This document shows positions 34,553 through 43,975 of a DNA stretch of 64,000 nt, piece after piece. The DNA is taken from contig JARGPJ010000002.1 of assembly GCA_029212615.1 (NCBI GenBank), forward strand, positions 310,001 through 374,000. The letters run 5' to 3'. Below the pieces are notes generated by a model. The model worked only from the letters and a program-made list of their open reading frames with translations. It made no database searches and had not been told where the DNA came from. A program made the translations under genes and the position numbers. The first letter of the stretch is position 1. Each line of letters opens with the position of its first letter. Source of the stretch: Verrucomicrobiales bacterium (GTDB lineage: Bacteria; Verrucomicrobiota; Verrucomicrobiia; Verrucomicrobiales; DEV007).

Positions 34553-35338
34553 ATGCTTGCTGTCATTTCGCCCGCCAAGACCCTTGATTTCAAGACGCCT
34601 CTCCGTTCTCATCGTCCGTCGAAGCCACAGTTCCTCACGGAGGCCGACGAACTGATTCAAGTGTTACGCAGGAAAACCCGCCCCCAACTGCAGGAGCTCA
34701 TGAAGCTCAGTGAGAAGCTCGCGGACCTCAACTACCATCGCTATCAGGATTGGGATGCCTCGCCCACAGAGGATACGGCTAGAGCTGCCATCTATGCGTT
34801 CCGTGGCGATGTCTACACGGGTTTTGAATTGGACGATTACGCTTCTGATGACTTGAGATACGCGCAGAAACACCTTCGCATTCTTTCCGGGCTCTACGGT
34901 ATCCTCAGACCGCTCGACCTCATTCAGCCCTACCGTCTCGAAATGGGAACGAAGCTTAAGACGAAGAAGGGCAACACCCTCTACGACTATTGGGGAGAGC
35001 AACTCACCGGGGGCCTCAAAAAAGCGATCAAGCAGAGCGAAACAAACGTTCTCGTCAATTTGGCTTCGACGGAGTATTTCAAGGCGGTCGTACCCGATAA
35101 ACTTGAAGCGGAGGTGATCACCCCTCAGTTCAAGCAGTTAAAGAACGGAACATATAAATTTCTGAGTTTTTACGGCAAAAAAGCACGGGGTATGATGTCG
35201 GACTTCATGATTCGGGAGCGGATCAACACCCCCGAAGGCCTCAAGGAATTCAATCGTGAGGGATATTCCTATGACGTGAAATTGAGTGAAGGAAACAACT
35301 GGGTTTTCACCCGTGACGAAGTCCCTGCAAGCGCGTAG
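34553..35338 (+). CDS. yaaA: Peroxide stress protein YaaA
   Basis: A 261-aa DUF328 protein. E. coli YaaA lowers free iron and DNA damage under H2O2 and is OxyR-controlled. Blocks: LAVISPAKTLDF at the start, LMKLSEKLADLNYHRYQDW, GDVYTGFELDDY, LRILSGLYGILRPLDLIQPYRLEMG, LVNLASTEYFKAV and KKARGMMSDFMIRERI. No OxyR gene or site is recognisable here. The secreted-protein gene pair follows after 18 bases. Confidence 0.95.
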   Translation: MLAVISPAKTLDFKTPLRSHRPSKPQFLTEADELIQVLRRKTRPQLQELMKLSEKLADLNYHRYQDWDASPTEDTARAAIYAFRGDVYTGFELDDYASDDLRYAQKHLRILSGLYGILRPLDLIQPYRLEMGTKLKTKKGNTLYDYWGEQLTGGLKKAIKQSETNVLVNLASTEYFKAVVPDKLEAEVITPQFKQLKNGTYKFLSFYGKKARGMMSDFMIRERINTPEGLKEFNREGYSYDVKLSEGNNWVFTRDEVPASA

Positions 35339-35356
35339 TCTGCCCGAATCTTTCCC

Positions 35357-36058
35357 ATGCGCTTGCTCGTTCCATTGATTGCTGTCGCCCTCTCTGCCCT
35401 CTCTGCCCTCCTCCCCGTCCAGGCGCAGGAGGATGCACCCGTATCCTCTGAGAGCGCTCTGCCGGTTGGACTCTCCGTCAAACTGGATATCTCGCGGAGG
35501 CTCCTGAAGAACTTCCTCACTGACGAAACCGCCCTGATCCCCTACAGAAACGGAACAGAAACACCAAACGATTTTTCCGGAGCCTTTTCACTGGGATCCC
35601 CGAAGGCCCGACACGTCCCCATCTGGGATCCCGTATCTTGCCGGCTTGTCGGGATCCTCGATCTGAAGGCCACTGATTCCCCTTACCTTTTTCTCGCCGA
35701 AGGCCCGATGCCGACCTCAAGGACAAGTGGTGTAAGCGGTGAACCTAACTACTTCGGAATGCGCCTCGACCGTGGGCGCCCCGAATTTCTCTACACCCAT
35801 GGCCCCCTCACGGTCGCGGAAATGATCTGGTTGGAAGATGACGGCGAGATCATGAAGCAGCGCTTCTCGTTTCGTAAGGTAAAAGGAGATATCAGCCTCG
35901 TCTTCCCCGCAAGCTGGGTAGACCGTATTACAGCAAGTAGTGGCAGCTTCGAAGATAACGTGCTCACGGTGCCCCGCGAATCAGCCGCCGAGATCACCCT
36001 TCTTTACCGCCTCCTCGAAGGAGCTCCGGAGAGTGACGCCGACAAAGACCCTCAATGA
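35357..36058 (+). CDS. Secreted protein, unknown
   Basis: A 233-aa protein with signal peptide MRLLVPLIAVALSALSALLPVQA, then a beta-rich domain (GAFSLGSPKARHVPIWDP, LVGILDLKATDSPYLF, FRKVKGDISLVFPA). No family recognised. Its stop overlaps the ATG of the next gene (ATGA), so the two secreted proteins are probably made in fixed ratio and act together. Confidence 0.6.
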   Translation: MRLLVPLIAVALSALSALLPVQAQEDAPVSSESALPVGLSVKLDISRRLLKNFLTDETALIPYRNGTETPNDFSGAFSLGSPKARHVPIWDPVSCRLVGILDLKATDSPYLFLAEGPMPTSRTSGVSGEPNYFGMRLDRGRPEFLYTHGPLTVAEMIWLEDDGEIMKQRFSFRKVKGDISLVFPASWVDRITASSGSFEDNVLTVPRESAAEITLLYRLLEGAPESDADKDPQ

Positions 36059-37407
36059 ATCGTTATTTCCACGCCCTCATCTTCTGTTCACTGGTTTTCC
36101 TCTCCATTGGACGCGCTCAGGAAGCCGGGGAGGAAGCACGCTCGGTCATTAAGATCACGCCACAAACAGCTAAACCGTCAGTCATGGCGATGGTTCCTTT
36201 CGACGAAACTAACGCCTTCTTTCTAAACAAACGGGGGCAGGTTGGAGTGGCCAAATTTTCACCGGGTTTAAGTCTCATCGGATGGGAATACTATTCCGAA
36301 CTGAAGTGGAATGCGCATCCTTCGCTTGCGGTCGGGCCGAACTATTCTGTGATCATGGCATCGACGAATGAGGTTACCCAGGCCTTTGATACAGATGCCG
36401 ACGTGGAGTTGGATTTCTTTCAAGCCCTCATCAAGGACTGGCCGGGACGGGACCGCGGATCCATCATCACTGCGGGTCCCGTAGCCGACAGTCATGGTCG
36501 ACTTCTCTTTGCGATCTCTGCGCCCTCCGCAATCCCGGCGGGAGAGGGTGAAGAAGCGCCTGTTGAAAAGTCGCACATCGTTGCCTGGCACCCGGAAGCC
36601 GACAAGCTGGTTACGATCACGGAAAGCCAACTGCCAATCGGAGCATTTGCCGTTGACCGCTCCGGTGTTCTGGCTGCGCGGCTGGTGATGCCAGAATACA
36701 AAGGAGGGTTCTTTATTTCACTCACTGAGCTTCCGCCCTTCGATTCTGATGCGCCGTCCGCCGTTCCGACATCGCTTCCCTTTACCCTCCCCTCCCTCGT
36801 CATCCCGGCAGAACTCACCAAAAATCAGGAACCGACCGAGTTGGCATTCTTCCGTGAACACGGTCGCGACAAACTTGCCCTGGTCTGTCCCGGCTCACGG
36901 CAGCTCATTGAAGTGGTTCATTCAAAAATCGCTGACGTCTGGCAGGGCTCTATTCTCCTCCGCCAAATACTTGATCAATCGATCGAATCCGTTGTCGAAA
37001 TGGGCCCGGGGCTTCTTCTGGGTGGAGGCGAAGACGGATTTATTCCTCTCAATGGTGAATCGTCGAAGTTCCGCATCACCAATATTGAACTCGCTGACGA
37101 TGGGATTGTCCTCGACTTCAGTGACGAAGTAGATCGTTACGAAGCATCCAGGGCCGACAATTTCCTGGTGCAATCAGTGTCGCTCAAAGGTGGAGAATCC
37201 AATCTGAATGTCGTGCCGATGATCGAATCCGACGGTCGCACCATTGTTCTGAAAACCGGAACTCTTTCTGAAGGAACCGTGATCCGAATTCAATGTCAGC
37301 GCCTCCCCTCAGAGTCCGGGGCGACGCTTCTCAGCAACGCCGCATTCTATACCATTCACCGAAAGCCAAGCCCGGAAGAGGGTAAAGAAAAAGCCGATCC
37401 CCGCTAG
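36055..37407 (+). CDS. Secreted beta-propeller-like protein, unknown
   Basis: A 450-aa protein with signal MNRYFHALIFCSLVFLSIGRA. Repeated beta-rich blades run from about 25 to 350 (VMAMVPFDETNAFFLNKRGQVG, SLAVGPNYSVIMAS, VADSHGRLLFAISAPS). The last ~100 residues (IELADDGIVLDFSDEVD ... TVIRIQC) look like an Ig-like domain of the kind appended to verrucomicrobial glucose/sorbosone-dehydrogenase-like proteins. No catalytic motif is visible. Translationally coupled to the preceding secreted protein gene. Confidence 0.55.
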   Translation: MNRYFHALIFCSLVFLSIGRAQEAGEEARSVIKITPQTAKPSVMAMVPFDETNAFFLNKRGQVGVAKFSPGLSLIGWEYYSELKWNAHPSLAVGPNYSVIMASTNEVTQAFDTDADVELDFFQALIKDWPGRDRGSIITAGPVADSHGRLLFAISAPSAIPAGEGEEAPVEKSHIVAWHPEADKLVTITESQLPIGAFAVDRSGVLAARLVMPEYKGGFFISLTELPPFDSDAPSAVPTSLPFTLPSLVIPAELTKNQEPTELAFFREHGRDKLALVCPGSRQLIEVVHSKIADVWQGSILLRQILDQSIESVVEMGPGLLLGGGEDGFIPLNGESSKFRITNIELADDGIVLDFSDEVDRYEASRADNFLVQSVSLKGGESNLNVVPMIESDGRTIVLKTGTLSEGTVIRIQCQRLPSESGATLLSNAAFYTIHRKPSPEEGKEKADPR

Positions 37408-37418
37408 GGAACCGGCTT
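37384..37418 (-). terminator. Candidate terminator for the DUF3597 gene
   Basis: On the minus strand an imperfect stem (AAGCCGGTTCCC / GGGATCGGCTT) is followed by T5-C-T3. It starts about 45 bases after the stop of the DUF3597 gene and overlaps the last codons of the convergent secreted protein gene. Confidence 0.5.
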
Positions 37419-37463
37419 CCAAATCCATTTGATTTTCAAGCTCTTCCTTTGAAGGAGAACTGA

Positions 37464-37856
37464 TTAATCCAGGTATTCAGCAGGAACGGTACCGCCATTC
37501 TCAGCGAGCGCTTGCATGACTCGCTTGTGAAGCCAGATGTTCATCTCAGCGCTCCCCTTGCTGTCAATGTCTGCCTGGCTGTAACCCAGCTCAAGAGCCA
37601 GCTCTTTACGCGCACCGTAGCTGCTATCCATGTCAACGAGCTTCATGAGGTCAACGATGGAACGCTTCCAATCAAGATCCTCCGGGTGAGCGGCTTCCAT
37701 TTCAGTCAGCTGCTTCGCAACGTCCACTGGTTCCATCGCAACCGGAGCATCTGCTCCTTCGGCAGCAGCCTCGGCACCCGGCTCTGGAGCTGGTGTCGGT
37801 GCTTCTTCCTCTTTTGTTCCGAATATCTTGTCCTTTAGTTTGGAGAATAAACTCAT
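37464..37856 (-). CDS. DUF3597 protein
   Basis: A 130-aa protein. The N-terminus MSLFSKLKDKIFG is followed by an Ala/Glu/Pro-rich linker (15-40) and the DUF3597 domain (about 43-130): VDVAKQLTEMEAAHPEDLDW, SIVDLMKLVDMDSSYGARKEL, ALELGYS and MNIWLHKRVMQALAENGG. Function of the family is unknown; members often occur near stress or LysM-type envelope genes. No signal peptide. Divergent from the VanX-like gene. Confidence 0.85.
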   Translation of the reverse strand: MSLFSKLKDKIFGTKEEEAPTPAPEPGAEAAAEGADAPVAMEPVDVAKQLTEMEAAHPEDLDWKRSIVDLMKLVDMDSSYGARKELALELGYSQADIDSKGSAEMNIWLHKRVMQALAENGGTVPAEYLD

Positions 37857-37990
37857 ATACCATTGAGGCTAGCGACCCGTGAGATTAAGGCAAGTTTCAA
37901 AAACGACGGAATTGAAGTTTATTCTCATCGAGACTCCGGAAGTCTCCCCTGATTGCACCTGAAGCGTTTCGAGCTATCATCCCTGTCGCT

Positions 37991-38692
37991 ATGAAGCTGC
38001 CACCATTTATCTCCGCACTGCTGGCGTGCACCCTCGTTTGTATGCCTCTGGTCACCGGAGCGCAGAGCGGCTTCGGGTTGTTTTCGCGAGATCCTGAGGC
38101 GATGATTCTGCGCAAGGCGAAGCGATACAACCTGGTTTCCATCAAGGATGTGGTTCCGGGTGCCTACATCGACATGCGATACAAAGTGACCTCGGCGTCA
38201 GGCAAGCCTCTCTATTTGCCGTCGATGCCCTGCCTTGCTCACCGCTCTACGGCAGAGAAGCTAAAGCAGGTGAACCGTGAAATGAATGCACACGGATATG
38301 CGATCAAAATTTGGGATGCCTGGCGACCGCCGGAGGCTCACCAAGCGCTCTGGGACGCGGTGCAGGATCCCGACTATGTTGTTCCTCCCAGCAAGGGATT
38401 GTCCTGGCATTGCTACGGTATCTCTATTGATCTCACTCTCGTGAAGAAGGACGGCACCCCGGTGGAAATGCCCTCACGCTTTGATGAATTCTCAACTCGG
38501 GCCGCTTCCAACTATCAGGGGGGAGACCCTGAAATCGCCCGCCGTGTTGACCTCCTTCAGAAATCGATGACGAACGCCGGCTTTCGAACGATCAAATCTG
38601 AATGGTGGCATTTTGACGACATGACGGCGAGGGGCGGAATCCGTAGGGTCACGGCAAAAGACCTCGGTATAGAAATGCCAAAAGTTCCCTAG
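37991..38692 (+). CDS. D-alanyl-D-alanine dipeptidase (VanX/DdpX-like, M15D)
   Basis: Zinc dipeptidase of 233 aa, probably periplasmic (signal MKLPPFISALLACTLVCMPLVTGA). Family blocks: PGAYIDMRYKVTSASG, IWDAWRPPEAHQALW, the zinc motif SWHCYGISIDLTL (His and Asp ligands), and EWWHFDD with the catalytic Glu and third ligand His. It probably recycles D-Ala-D-Ala or trims peptidoglycan peptides; with no vanHA genes here, glycopeptide resistance is not implied. It ends three bases before the tRNA nucleotidyltransferase gene. Confidence 0.9.
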   Translation: MKLPPFISALLACTLVCMPLVTGAQSGFGLFSRDPEAMILRKAKRYNLVSIKDVVPGAYIDMRYKVTSASGKPLYLPSMPCLAHRSTAEKLKQVNREMNAHGYAIKIWDAWRPPEAHQALWDAVQDPDYVVPPSKGLSWHCYGISIDLTLVKKDGTPVEMPSRFDEFSTRAASNYQGGDPEIARRVDLLQKSMTNAGFRTIKSEWWHFDDMTARGGIRRVTAKDLGIEMPKVP

Positions 38693-38695
38693 CGC

Positions 38696-40006
38696 ATGGA
38701 GAAAGCCGCCATTAAAATTGTCCGTCGCCTTCAGGAAGCCGGCCACGACGCTGTCTTTGCCGGAGGCTGCGTTCGCGACCGCCTGACCGGTTCAACGCCG
38801 AAGGACTACGACATTGCCACGTCAGCGACACCCGATGAGATACTGGCGCTCTTTGGTCGTGGCGATGAAGTCGGCGCTCATTTTGGAGTCATTCTGCTGC
38901 GGGAGCGCGGGAATCATTACGAAATCGCCACCTTTAGAAAGGATGGCTCCTACAGCGACGGGAGACGCCCTGACTCAGTCATTTTCACCAATGCGAAGGA
39001 AGATGCTTTGCGGCGCGATTTTACGGTGAACGGAATGTTTTACGACCCGGTGAAGGAAGAGCTCATCGATTACGTTAACGGGCAGGTGGATCTAAAAAGC
39101 AAAACCCTGCGCGCGATTGGCGTCCCTGAGGATAGATTCGACGAAGATTACCTCCGGCTTCTTCGAGCGATTCGTTTTGCAACCGTGCTGGGCTACACGA
39201 TCGAAGAAATAACCTGGGATGCCATTGTTAAGCGAGCCGGCGCGGTATCAGAGCTGCCTGCCGAACGGATTCGAGAGGAACTCGACAAGATATGGCTCAG
39301 TCCCCACCGGGCGACCGGATTTGACCTCCTCGTGAAATCAGGGCTCATGGGGGTTCTTCTTCCCGAGATCCTCGACTTACAAGGCTGTGAGCAGCCCCCG
39401 GAGTGGCATCCTGAGGGTGACGTCTTTGTTCACACCCGTCTCATGCTGGGATTGTTGGGAGCAGAAGCCAGTTTACCTCTCGTGCTTTCCGTTCTGTTTC
39501 ATGACATCGCCAAGCCGGCGACGCAGACCTATGATCAAGAGGCCGGGCGAATCCGCTTTAACAATCACGACAAGCTTGGAGCGGAAATGACGGAGCGGAT
39601 TCTGAAACGGTTTAAGTATTCCAATCAGACGATAGAGGCAACTGTCGCCGCTGTTTCTGTGCACATGGGATTCATCAATGTAAAGCAGATGCGTGAGTCG
39701 ACCTTGAAGCGGTTCATGGCACGCGACCATTTTCAAGATGAGCTGGAGCTGCACCGTATTGACTGTCTCGGCAGCAACGGCAACCTCGAGAATCATGACT
39801 ACCTCATCTCAAAAGCGGCGGAATTCGATGCAGAACCTCTCATCCCGCCGCCTTTCATCACGGGAAGAGACCTCATCGCCCACGGCCTGAAACCGGGACC
39901 TCACTTCAAAGAACTACTCATTGAGGCTCAGGACCTTCAGCTTGAGGGGGCCATCACGACACGCGAAGCGGCGCTCGATTGGCTCTCCAAAAAGCTCACT
40001 GAATAA
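38696..40006 (+). CDS. cca: CCA tRNA nucleotidyltransferase (class II, HD domain)
   Basis: A 436-aa class II nucleotidyltransferase. GGCVRDRLTGSTPKDYDIATSATPDEI is the catalytic head, with the metal-binding DYD. RRPDSVIF and RRDFTVNGMFYDP (neck) follow, then DRFDEDYLRLLRAIRFAT and an HD domain with VLFHDIAKPAT and FNNHDKLGAEM (about 255-330). It would add CCA to tRNAs lacking it, consistent with the tRNA-Lys here; poly(A) polymerase activity cannot be excluded. It directly follows the VanX-like gene. Confidence 0.92.
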   Translation: MEKAAIKIVRRLQEAGHDAVFAGGCVRDRLTGSTPKDYDIATSATPDEILALFGRGDEVGAHFGVILLRERGNHYEIATFRKDGSYSDGRRPDSVIFTNAKEDALRRDFTVNGMFYDPVKEELIDYVNGQVDLKSKTLRAIGVPEDRFDEDYLRLLRAIRFATVLGYTIEEITWDAIVKRAGAVSELPAERIREELDKIWLSPHRATGFDLLVKSGLMGVLLPEILDLQGCEQPPEWHPEGDVFVHTRLMLGLLGAEASLPLVLSVLFHDIAKPATQTYDQEAGRIRFNNHDKLGAEMTERILKRFKYSNQTIEATVAAVSVHMGFINVKQMRESTLKRFMARDHFQDELELHRIDCLGSNGNLENHDYLISKAAEFDAEPLIPPPFITGRDLIAHGLKPGPHFKELLIEAQDLQLEGAITTREAALDWLSKKLTE

Positions 40007-40070
40007 GGGCGCGATTGTCAGTTGACGGTGCAATCCAGCTCCCCTCCAGTTAATTGTGGAAACTCCTTTA

Positions 40071-41168
40071 ATGCGCGCTTCTTCATTCACCCTCTCCGTC
40101 GCACTACCCGTGCTGCTCGCTACATCATTCGCCCGCTCCAGCGAGACGACTGAGAAGGAGTTGGTCTGGCATGAAGTCAACGCCCTGGGGATTGAAGGAC
40201 AGGGTTGGCCGGCCTCTGATTTAGCAGCACCTTTCGACCGGCTCCCCGCCAAGGCTGAAGGAATCGTTCCTCCCCCCGTTTGGCGCCTGAGCCGACACAG
40301 TGCGGGACTGCTCTTCCGCTTCAACACTGATGCGACGACCATTGAATTCAAATATGAAGTGCTGGATAAAGAACTGGGGATGACGAACCAGCCGGCGACC
40401 GGAAAGAGCGGGATCGATATTTATGCCTTTGATGACGGTGTCTGGAAGTGGGTGGATGTGAGTCGGCCGGCCACCACGCAAATCACCCACACCCTGAAGG
40501 GACTCGATCCCGGGTTACGGAGCTACCTCGTCTATCTCCCCCTCTACAACACGACGTTCTCAGCCGAAATCGGTGTTCCCGCAGAGGCCACGATTGAACC
40601 CGTCGCCCCGAGAGAGGACGCCCCCATTGTTTTCTACGGAACTTCAATCACGCATGGAGCTTCAGCATCGCGACCCGGCATGACACACGCTGCCATTCTG
40701 GGGCGAAGACTGAATATGCCGGTGATCAATCTTGGATTCTCGGGCAACGGGAGAATGGAACCTGAAATGGGAGCACTGATCGCCGAAATCGATGCCTCAG
40801 TCTATGTCATTGACTGCCTCCCGAACATGAACGGGAAGATGGTAATCGAACGTGCCGAGCCTCTCGTTCGCCGCATCAGGGAAATCCGACCTGACACCCC
40901 CATTATTCTTGTTGAAGATCGCACCTATGCAAACGCCTGGATCTTTAAGAGCCGGCGTGAAAAGCATCGGGAGAACCGGGCTTCTCTGATCCGCGCTTTT
41001 GACAACCTTGTATCCGACGGTGTTAAACATCTTTATTATCTGGAAGGAGAGGCACTTCTCGGCGACGATACCGAAGCCACCACCGATGGCTCCCACCCCA
41101 GCGATCTCGGATTTGTAAGACAGGCTGATGCTTTCGAACCTATTTTAAATAAGGCCCTTGGCCGCTAG
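40071..41168 (+). CDS. Secreted SGNH/GDSL hydrolase
   Basis: A 365-aa esterase-type protein with signal MRASSFTLSVALPVLLATSFA. An N-terminal beta-sandwich-like region (about 25-180) precedes the SGNH domain: block I FYGTSITHGASAS with the catalytic Ser in GTS, block II LGFSGNGRME, block III IDCLPNMN, and block V DGSHPSDLGF with the Asp/His pair. This two-domain design is seen in carbohydrate esterases acting on acylated polysaccharides. GTG 40056 is an alternative start. Between the tRNA nucleotidyltransferase gene and floA, without an obvious functional link. Confidence 0.85.
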   Translation: MRASSFTLSVALPVLLATSFARSSETTEKELVWHEVNALGIEGQGWPASDLAAPFDRLPAKAEGIVPPPVWRLSRHSAGLLFRFNTDATTIEFKYEVLDKELGMTNQPATGKSGIDIYAFDDGVWKWVDVSRPATTQITHTLKGLDPGLRSYLVYLPLYNTTFSAEIGVPAEATIEPVAPREDAPIVFYGTSITHGASASRPGMTHAAILGRRLNMPVINLGFSGNGRMEPEMGALIAEIDASVYVIDCLPNMNGKMVIERAEPLVRRIREIRPDTPIILVEDRTYANAWIFKSRREKHRENRASLIRAFDNLVSDGVKHLYYLEGEALLGDDTEATTDGSHPSDLGFVRQADAFEPILNKALGR

Positions 41169-41202
41169 TAACCCCGTTTAACCCCTCATCCCCAATCCCA
41201 CC

Positions 41203-42219
41203 ATGGAACTCATCATTATCGGTATCGTCGTTCTCGTCGCGATCATCACTTTCCTCATCCTCGCAAAATTTATCGGCCTCTGGATCAGAGCACGGGTCTC
41301 GAACGCCCCCGTCGGTCTCTTTAACCTCGTTGCCATGTGGATCCGAAAAGTTCCGCCATCCCTGATCGTCGACAGTCGCATTACGGCAGCAAAGGCCGGC
41401 CTCGATTTCACGACGGATCAACTTGAGGCACACTATCTTGCCGGTGGACACGTTTCAGATGTCGTCCTCTCTATGATCGCTGCTGACAAGGCCGCTATTC
41501 CTCTCGCTTTCGATCGTGCCTGCGCCATTGACCTCGCCGTGAAAGGAACGACAAAAACTGTTCTCGAAGCCGTTCGAACCTCCATCAATCCTGCCGTCAT
41601 TGACTGCCCGGGCGATGGCAAAAAAATTGACGCGGTTGCTCGCGACGGGATTCAGCTCCAGGCACGCGCGCGGGTGACCGTTCGAACCAACCTGGATCGT
41701 TTCGTAGGTGGCGCCACCGAGGAGACCATCGTTGCCCGGGTTAACGAAGGCATCGTCACTTCGATCGGTTCCGCTCAGTCTCACAAAGACGTGTTGGAAA
41801 ACCCCGACCATATTTCTCATCGCGTGCTTGAACGCGGCCTCGATGCGAACACCCAGTTCGAAATTCTTTCTATCGACATTGCCGACGTGGATGTCGGCCA
41901 GAACATCGGGGCAACGCTGCAGGCGAGTCAGGCCGAAGCTGACAAACAGGTTGCTCAGGCAAAGGCCGAAGTTCGACGTGCTGCGGCCGTTGCCACCGAA
42001 CAGGAAATGTCTGCCCGGACTCAGGAAATGCGTGCCAAACTCGTCGAGGCGGAAGCACAAATTCCCATGGCGATCGCTGATGCTTTCCGCAGTGGCAATC
42101 TCGGCGTGATGGATTACACGAACTACCGCAACATTGTAGCGGATACTGACATGCGCCAAAGTATTGCCGATGAGGTCAACGAAGAAGACGATGATGACGA
42201 TCTCAATCCCCACAATTGA
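41203..42219 (+). CDS. floA: Flotillin-like protein FloA
   Basis: A 338-aa membrane scaffold of functional membrane microdomains. The N-terminal hairpin ([26 protein letters not shown]) inserts in the membrane. The SPFH domain shows [48 protein letters not shown] and [22 protein letters not shown] Glu/Ala-rich coiled coil (about 245-290) follows, and an acidic C-terminus. In Bacillus floA sits beside an nfeD gene; here the NfeD-like protease is at 19240, about 20 kb away. Confidence 0.95.
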   Translation: MELIIIGIVVLVAIITFLILAKFIGLWIRARVSNAPVGLFNLVAMWIRKVPPSLIVDSRITAAKAGLDFTTDQLEAHYLAGGHVSDVVLSMIAADKAAIPLAFDRACAIDLAVKGTTKTVLEAVRTSINPAVIDCPGDGKKIDAVARDGIQLQARARVTVRTNLDRFVGGATEETIVARVNEGIVTSIGSAQSHKDVLENPDHISHRVLERGLDANTQFEILSIDIADVDVGQNIGATLQASQAEADKQVAQAKAEVRRAAAVATEQEMSARTQEMRAKLVEAEAQIPMAIADAFRSGNLGVMDYTNYRNIVADTDMRQSIADEVNEEDDDDDLNPHN

Positions 42220-42257
42220 GTCTGAACTCTAGTTTCCCCCTACCCCGATTTTAAACG

Positions 42258-42779
42258 ATGGACGACGTACCCTGGCTCTATGTAGCGATGATTTTCATCG
42301 CCTTCGTCAGCTGGGTATCAAATCGTATCAAAGAGGCGGCGGAGTATCGCCGCGCAAGAAAAATTGAAAAGGAGAAGGCAGCAAGGGCCCGCCGCACCAC
42401 GGCTCCCCCTGAATTCCAATCCCCCTATCGGAAGCAGTCACCGCCAACGCCAAGCGCACCGGAAGCCGAGCCTCCCAAGTCCTTTCGCGAAGTCTTTAAA
42501 GAACTGGAACGACAGTTCGCCAAACCTGCCGAAGAGACGTTCAGGGACAAGCGTCCCACTCCCCCACCCCTTCCGCAAACGCCGGAGGAACCGACGATCA
42601 AACAGCCACAACTCCCGAGCGGCCCTCTCAGAGTTTCTCCGCCCATGAAGATGGTCAAGCGGCGGGGCCGCAGGACTTCTGACTCTCTCATCAAAACACT
42701 TCAACATGGAGACAAGCTTAAGACCGCGCTTCTCCTTAAGGAGATTCTGGATAAACCCAAGGCACTGCGACGTCGCTGA
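42258..42779 (+). CDS. Membrane-anchored proline-rich protein, unknown
   Basis: A 173-aa protein. One N-terminal helix (VPWLYVAMIFIAFVSWVS) is followed by a basic helical segment (AAEYRRARKIEKEKAARARR), then a Pro-rich disordered part (50-130) and a basic C-terminal helix (TSDSLIKTLQHGDKLKTALLLKEIL). No family recognised. It lies 38 bases after floA and may be a FloA partner; this is positional inference. Confidence 0.6.
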   Translation: MDDVPWLYVAMIFIAFVSWVSNRIKEAAEYRRARKIEKEKAARARRTTAPPEFQSPYRKQSPPTPSAPEAEPPKSFREVFKELERQFAKPAEETFRDKRPTPPPLPQTPEEPTIKQPQLPSGPLRVSPPMKMVKRRGRRTSDSLIKTLQHGDKLKTALLLKEILDKPKALRRR

Positions 42780-42786
42780 ATCAGTG

Positions 42787-42820
42787 ACCCTGATCAGCCC
42801 ACGAGAAGCCTGATCAGGGT
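42787..42820. repeat. 11-bp inverted repeat at convergent gene ends
   Basis: Perfect arms ACCCTGATCAG / CTGATCAGGGT with a 12-base loop. It spans the stop codon of the FtsX-like gene and starts eight bases after the stop of the floA-linked gene. No T-run follows on either strand, so it may be a Rho-type or RNA-stabilising 3' hairpin. Confidence 0.6.
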
Positions 42821-43975
42821 TGGAGCAAGACTCAAAAGGCTCCATAACAAAACGACACTGAGAAGTATACTCAGAGCAAAAACAAAGGCGGCCTCAAACC
42901 CGATCAAAGCTTTCAGCATCCGCGGCGAAGCACCCATATGTCTCAAGGAGGCAAATTCGCCGGTGCGTAGGCGATAGGATAACAGGAAGGTCAACAATCC
43001 CAACGCCAGTGTCGCCAACCCGACGAGAACAAGCATGCCGAGAACTATTCGTTGCACGCTGAAAACCGTCTCAAAGAGCTCGTCCATCTCAGCGGCCGGT
43101 TCGACCAGGCTCAGGTCTTTGACCCCCGCATAGCGCCCTTTGATGAGTGCCTGCTCCTTTGCTCCGAACGGAACCACAATCACCGCGGATACCGGGTTGT
43201 CTTCCTCCTCGCCGTGGAAATGAAAACTCTCGACTGTCTCCGGCGTGATCTCGTTGTATTCGACAACTGAAGCATTGAGCCTGACAACGTTCTCATTGCC
43301 GGTTTCGAGTCGCTCATCCTCGCCTGCCTCCGCCGCCGCTATGTGACCATGGCCTAATCCCTCAATGATCCAGGTGGTTTTCAAATCGACAAAAACAGCT
43401 TCGTCATCAGGAGATCCTGTTGACTCAAGGACACCGCAAACCGTCATTTTAAGCGGGTAGACACCGGCAAGATCAAACAGCGTTTCCGGTGACGAGATTA
43501 CGTAATCACCGACCCCGATTTCATTCGCCTGAGCGACCGCTGAGCCTACCACGCATTCGCCCATCCGAAGAAAGGCCCGGCCCTCAGCATAGTCAAACTC
43601 GCGAAATCGAAAGTAGTCGAAGGTCGTCCCGACAATGGAGTGGCTGCCGGCATGGAACCTTGCGTAGAGAGGAATCGCCTGGGCGAGGCCCGATTCAGCG
43701 ACCTTGAGCGCTTCCCGGTAGGGCAAGGTCGCCATCTCAGGCTTCGTGAAGTGAAGCGCATTAAACGTCAACTCCAACGCGCTGCCGGCACGACCAAGAA
43801 CTAATGGAGTCTCATCAGCACGTGACCGCAGATGTTCCTCCACTTTTCCTGCAAGCAATGTAATCGCGGCCGGAAGCAGCCAGACCAGAGTGAACGCTGA
43901 CACGAGCAGAATCGTCTTAGTTCGATTCCCCGCCAGATACCGGGAACCGAGATGAAAAAGTCCGGACCAATTCAT
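42794..43975 (-). CDS. FtsX-like ABC permease
   Basis: A 393-aa inner-membrane permease of the MacB/LolC type. One helix near the N-terminus (22-42) precedes a periplasmic domain of about 220 residues, then three helices (about 300-390), with LGLLTFLLSYRLRTGEFASLRHMGAS as the FtsX-family cytoplasmic coupling segment. Its start overlaps the ATPase gene by four bases. It presumably works with the neighbouring ATPase to move lipids, lipoproteins or peptides out of the inner membrane. Confidence 0.85.
   Translation of the reverse strand: MNWSGLFHLGSRYLAGNRTKTILLVSAFTLVWLLPAAITLLAGKVEEHLRSRADETPLVLGRAGSALELTFNALHFTKPEMATLPYREALKVAESGLAQAIPLYARFHAGSHSIVGTTFDYFRFREFDYAEGRAFLRMGECVVGSAVAQANEIGVGDYVISSPETLFDLAGVYPLKMTVCGVLESTGSPDDEAVFVDLKTTWIIEGLGHGHIAAAEAGEDERLETGNENVVRLNASVVEYNEITPETVESFHFHGEEEDNPVSAVIVVPFGAKEQALIKGRYAGVKDLSLVEPAAEMDELFETVFSVQRIVLGMLVLVGLATLALGLLTFLLSYRLRTGEFASLRHMGASPRMLKALIGFEAAFVFALSILLSVVLLWSLLSLAPTLIRLLVG

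Noticed and set aside
37991-38692. Vancomycin-resistance gene vanX
   Set aside because: Zinc motifs fit the family, but no vanH, vanA or regulator is present and the product has a signal peptide, so a peptidoglycan-recycling role is more likely.
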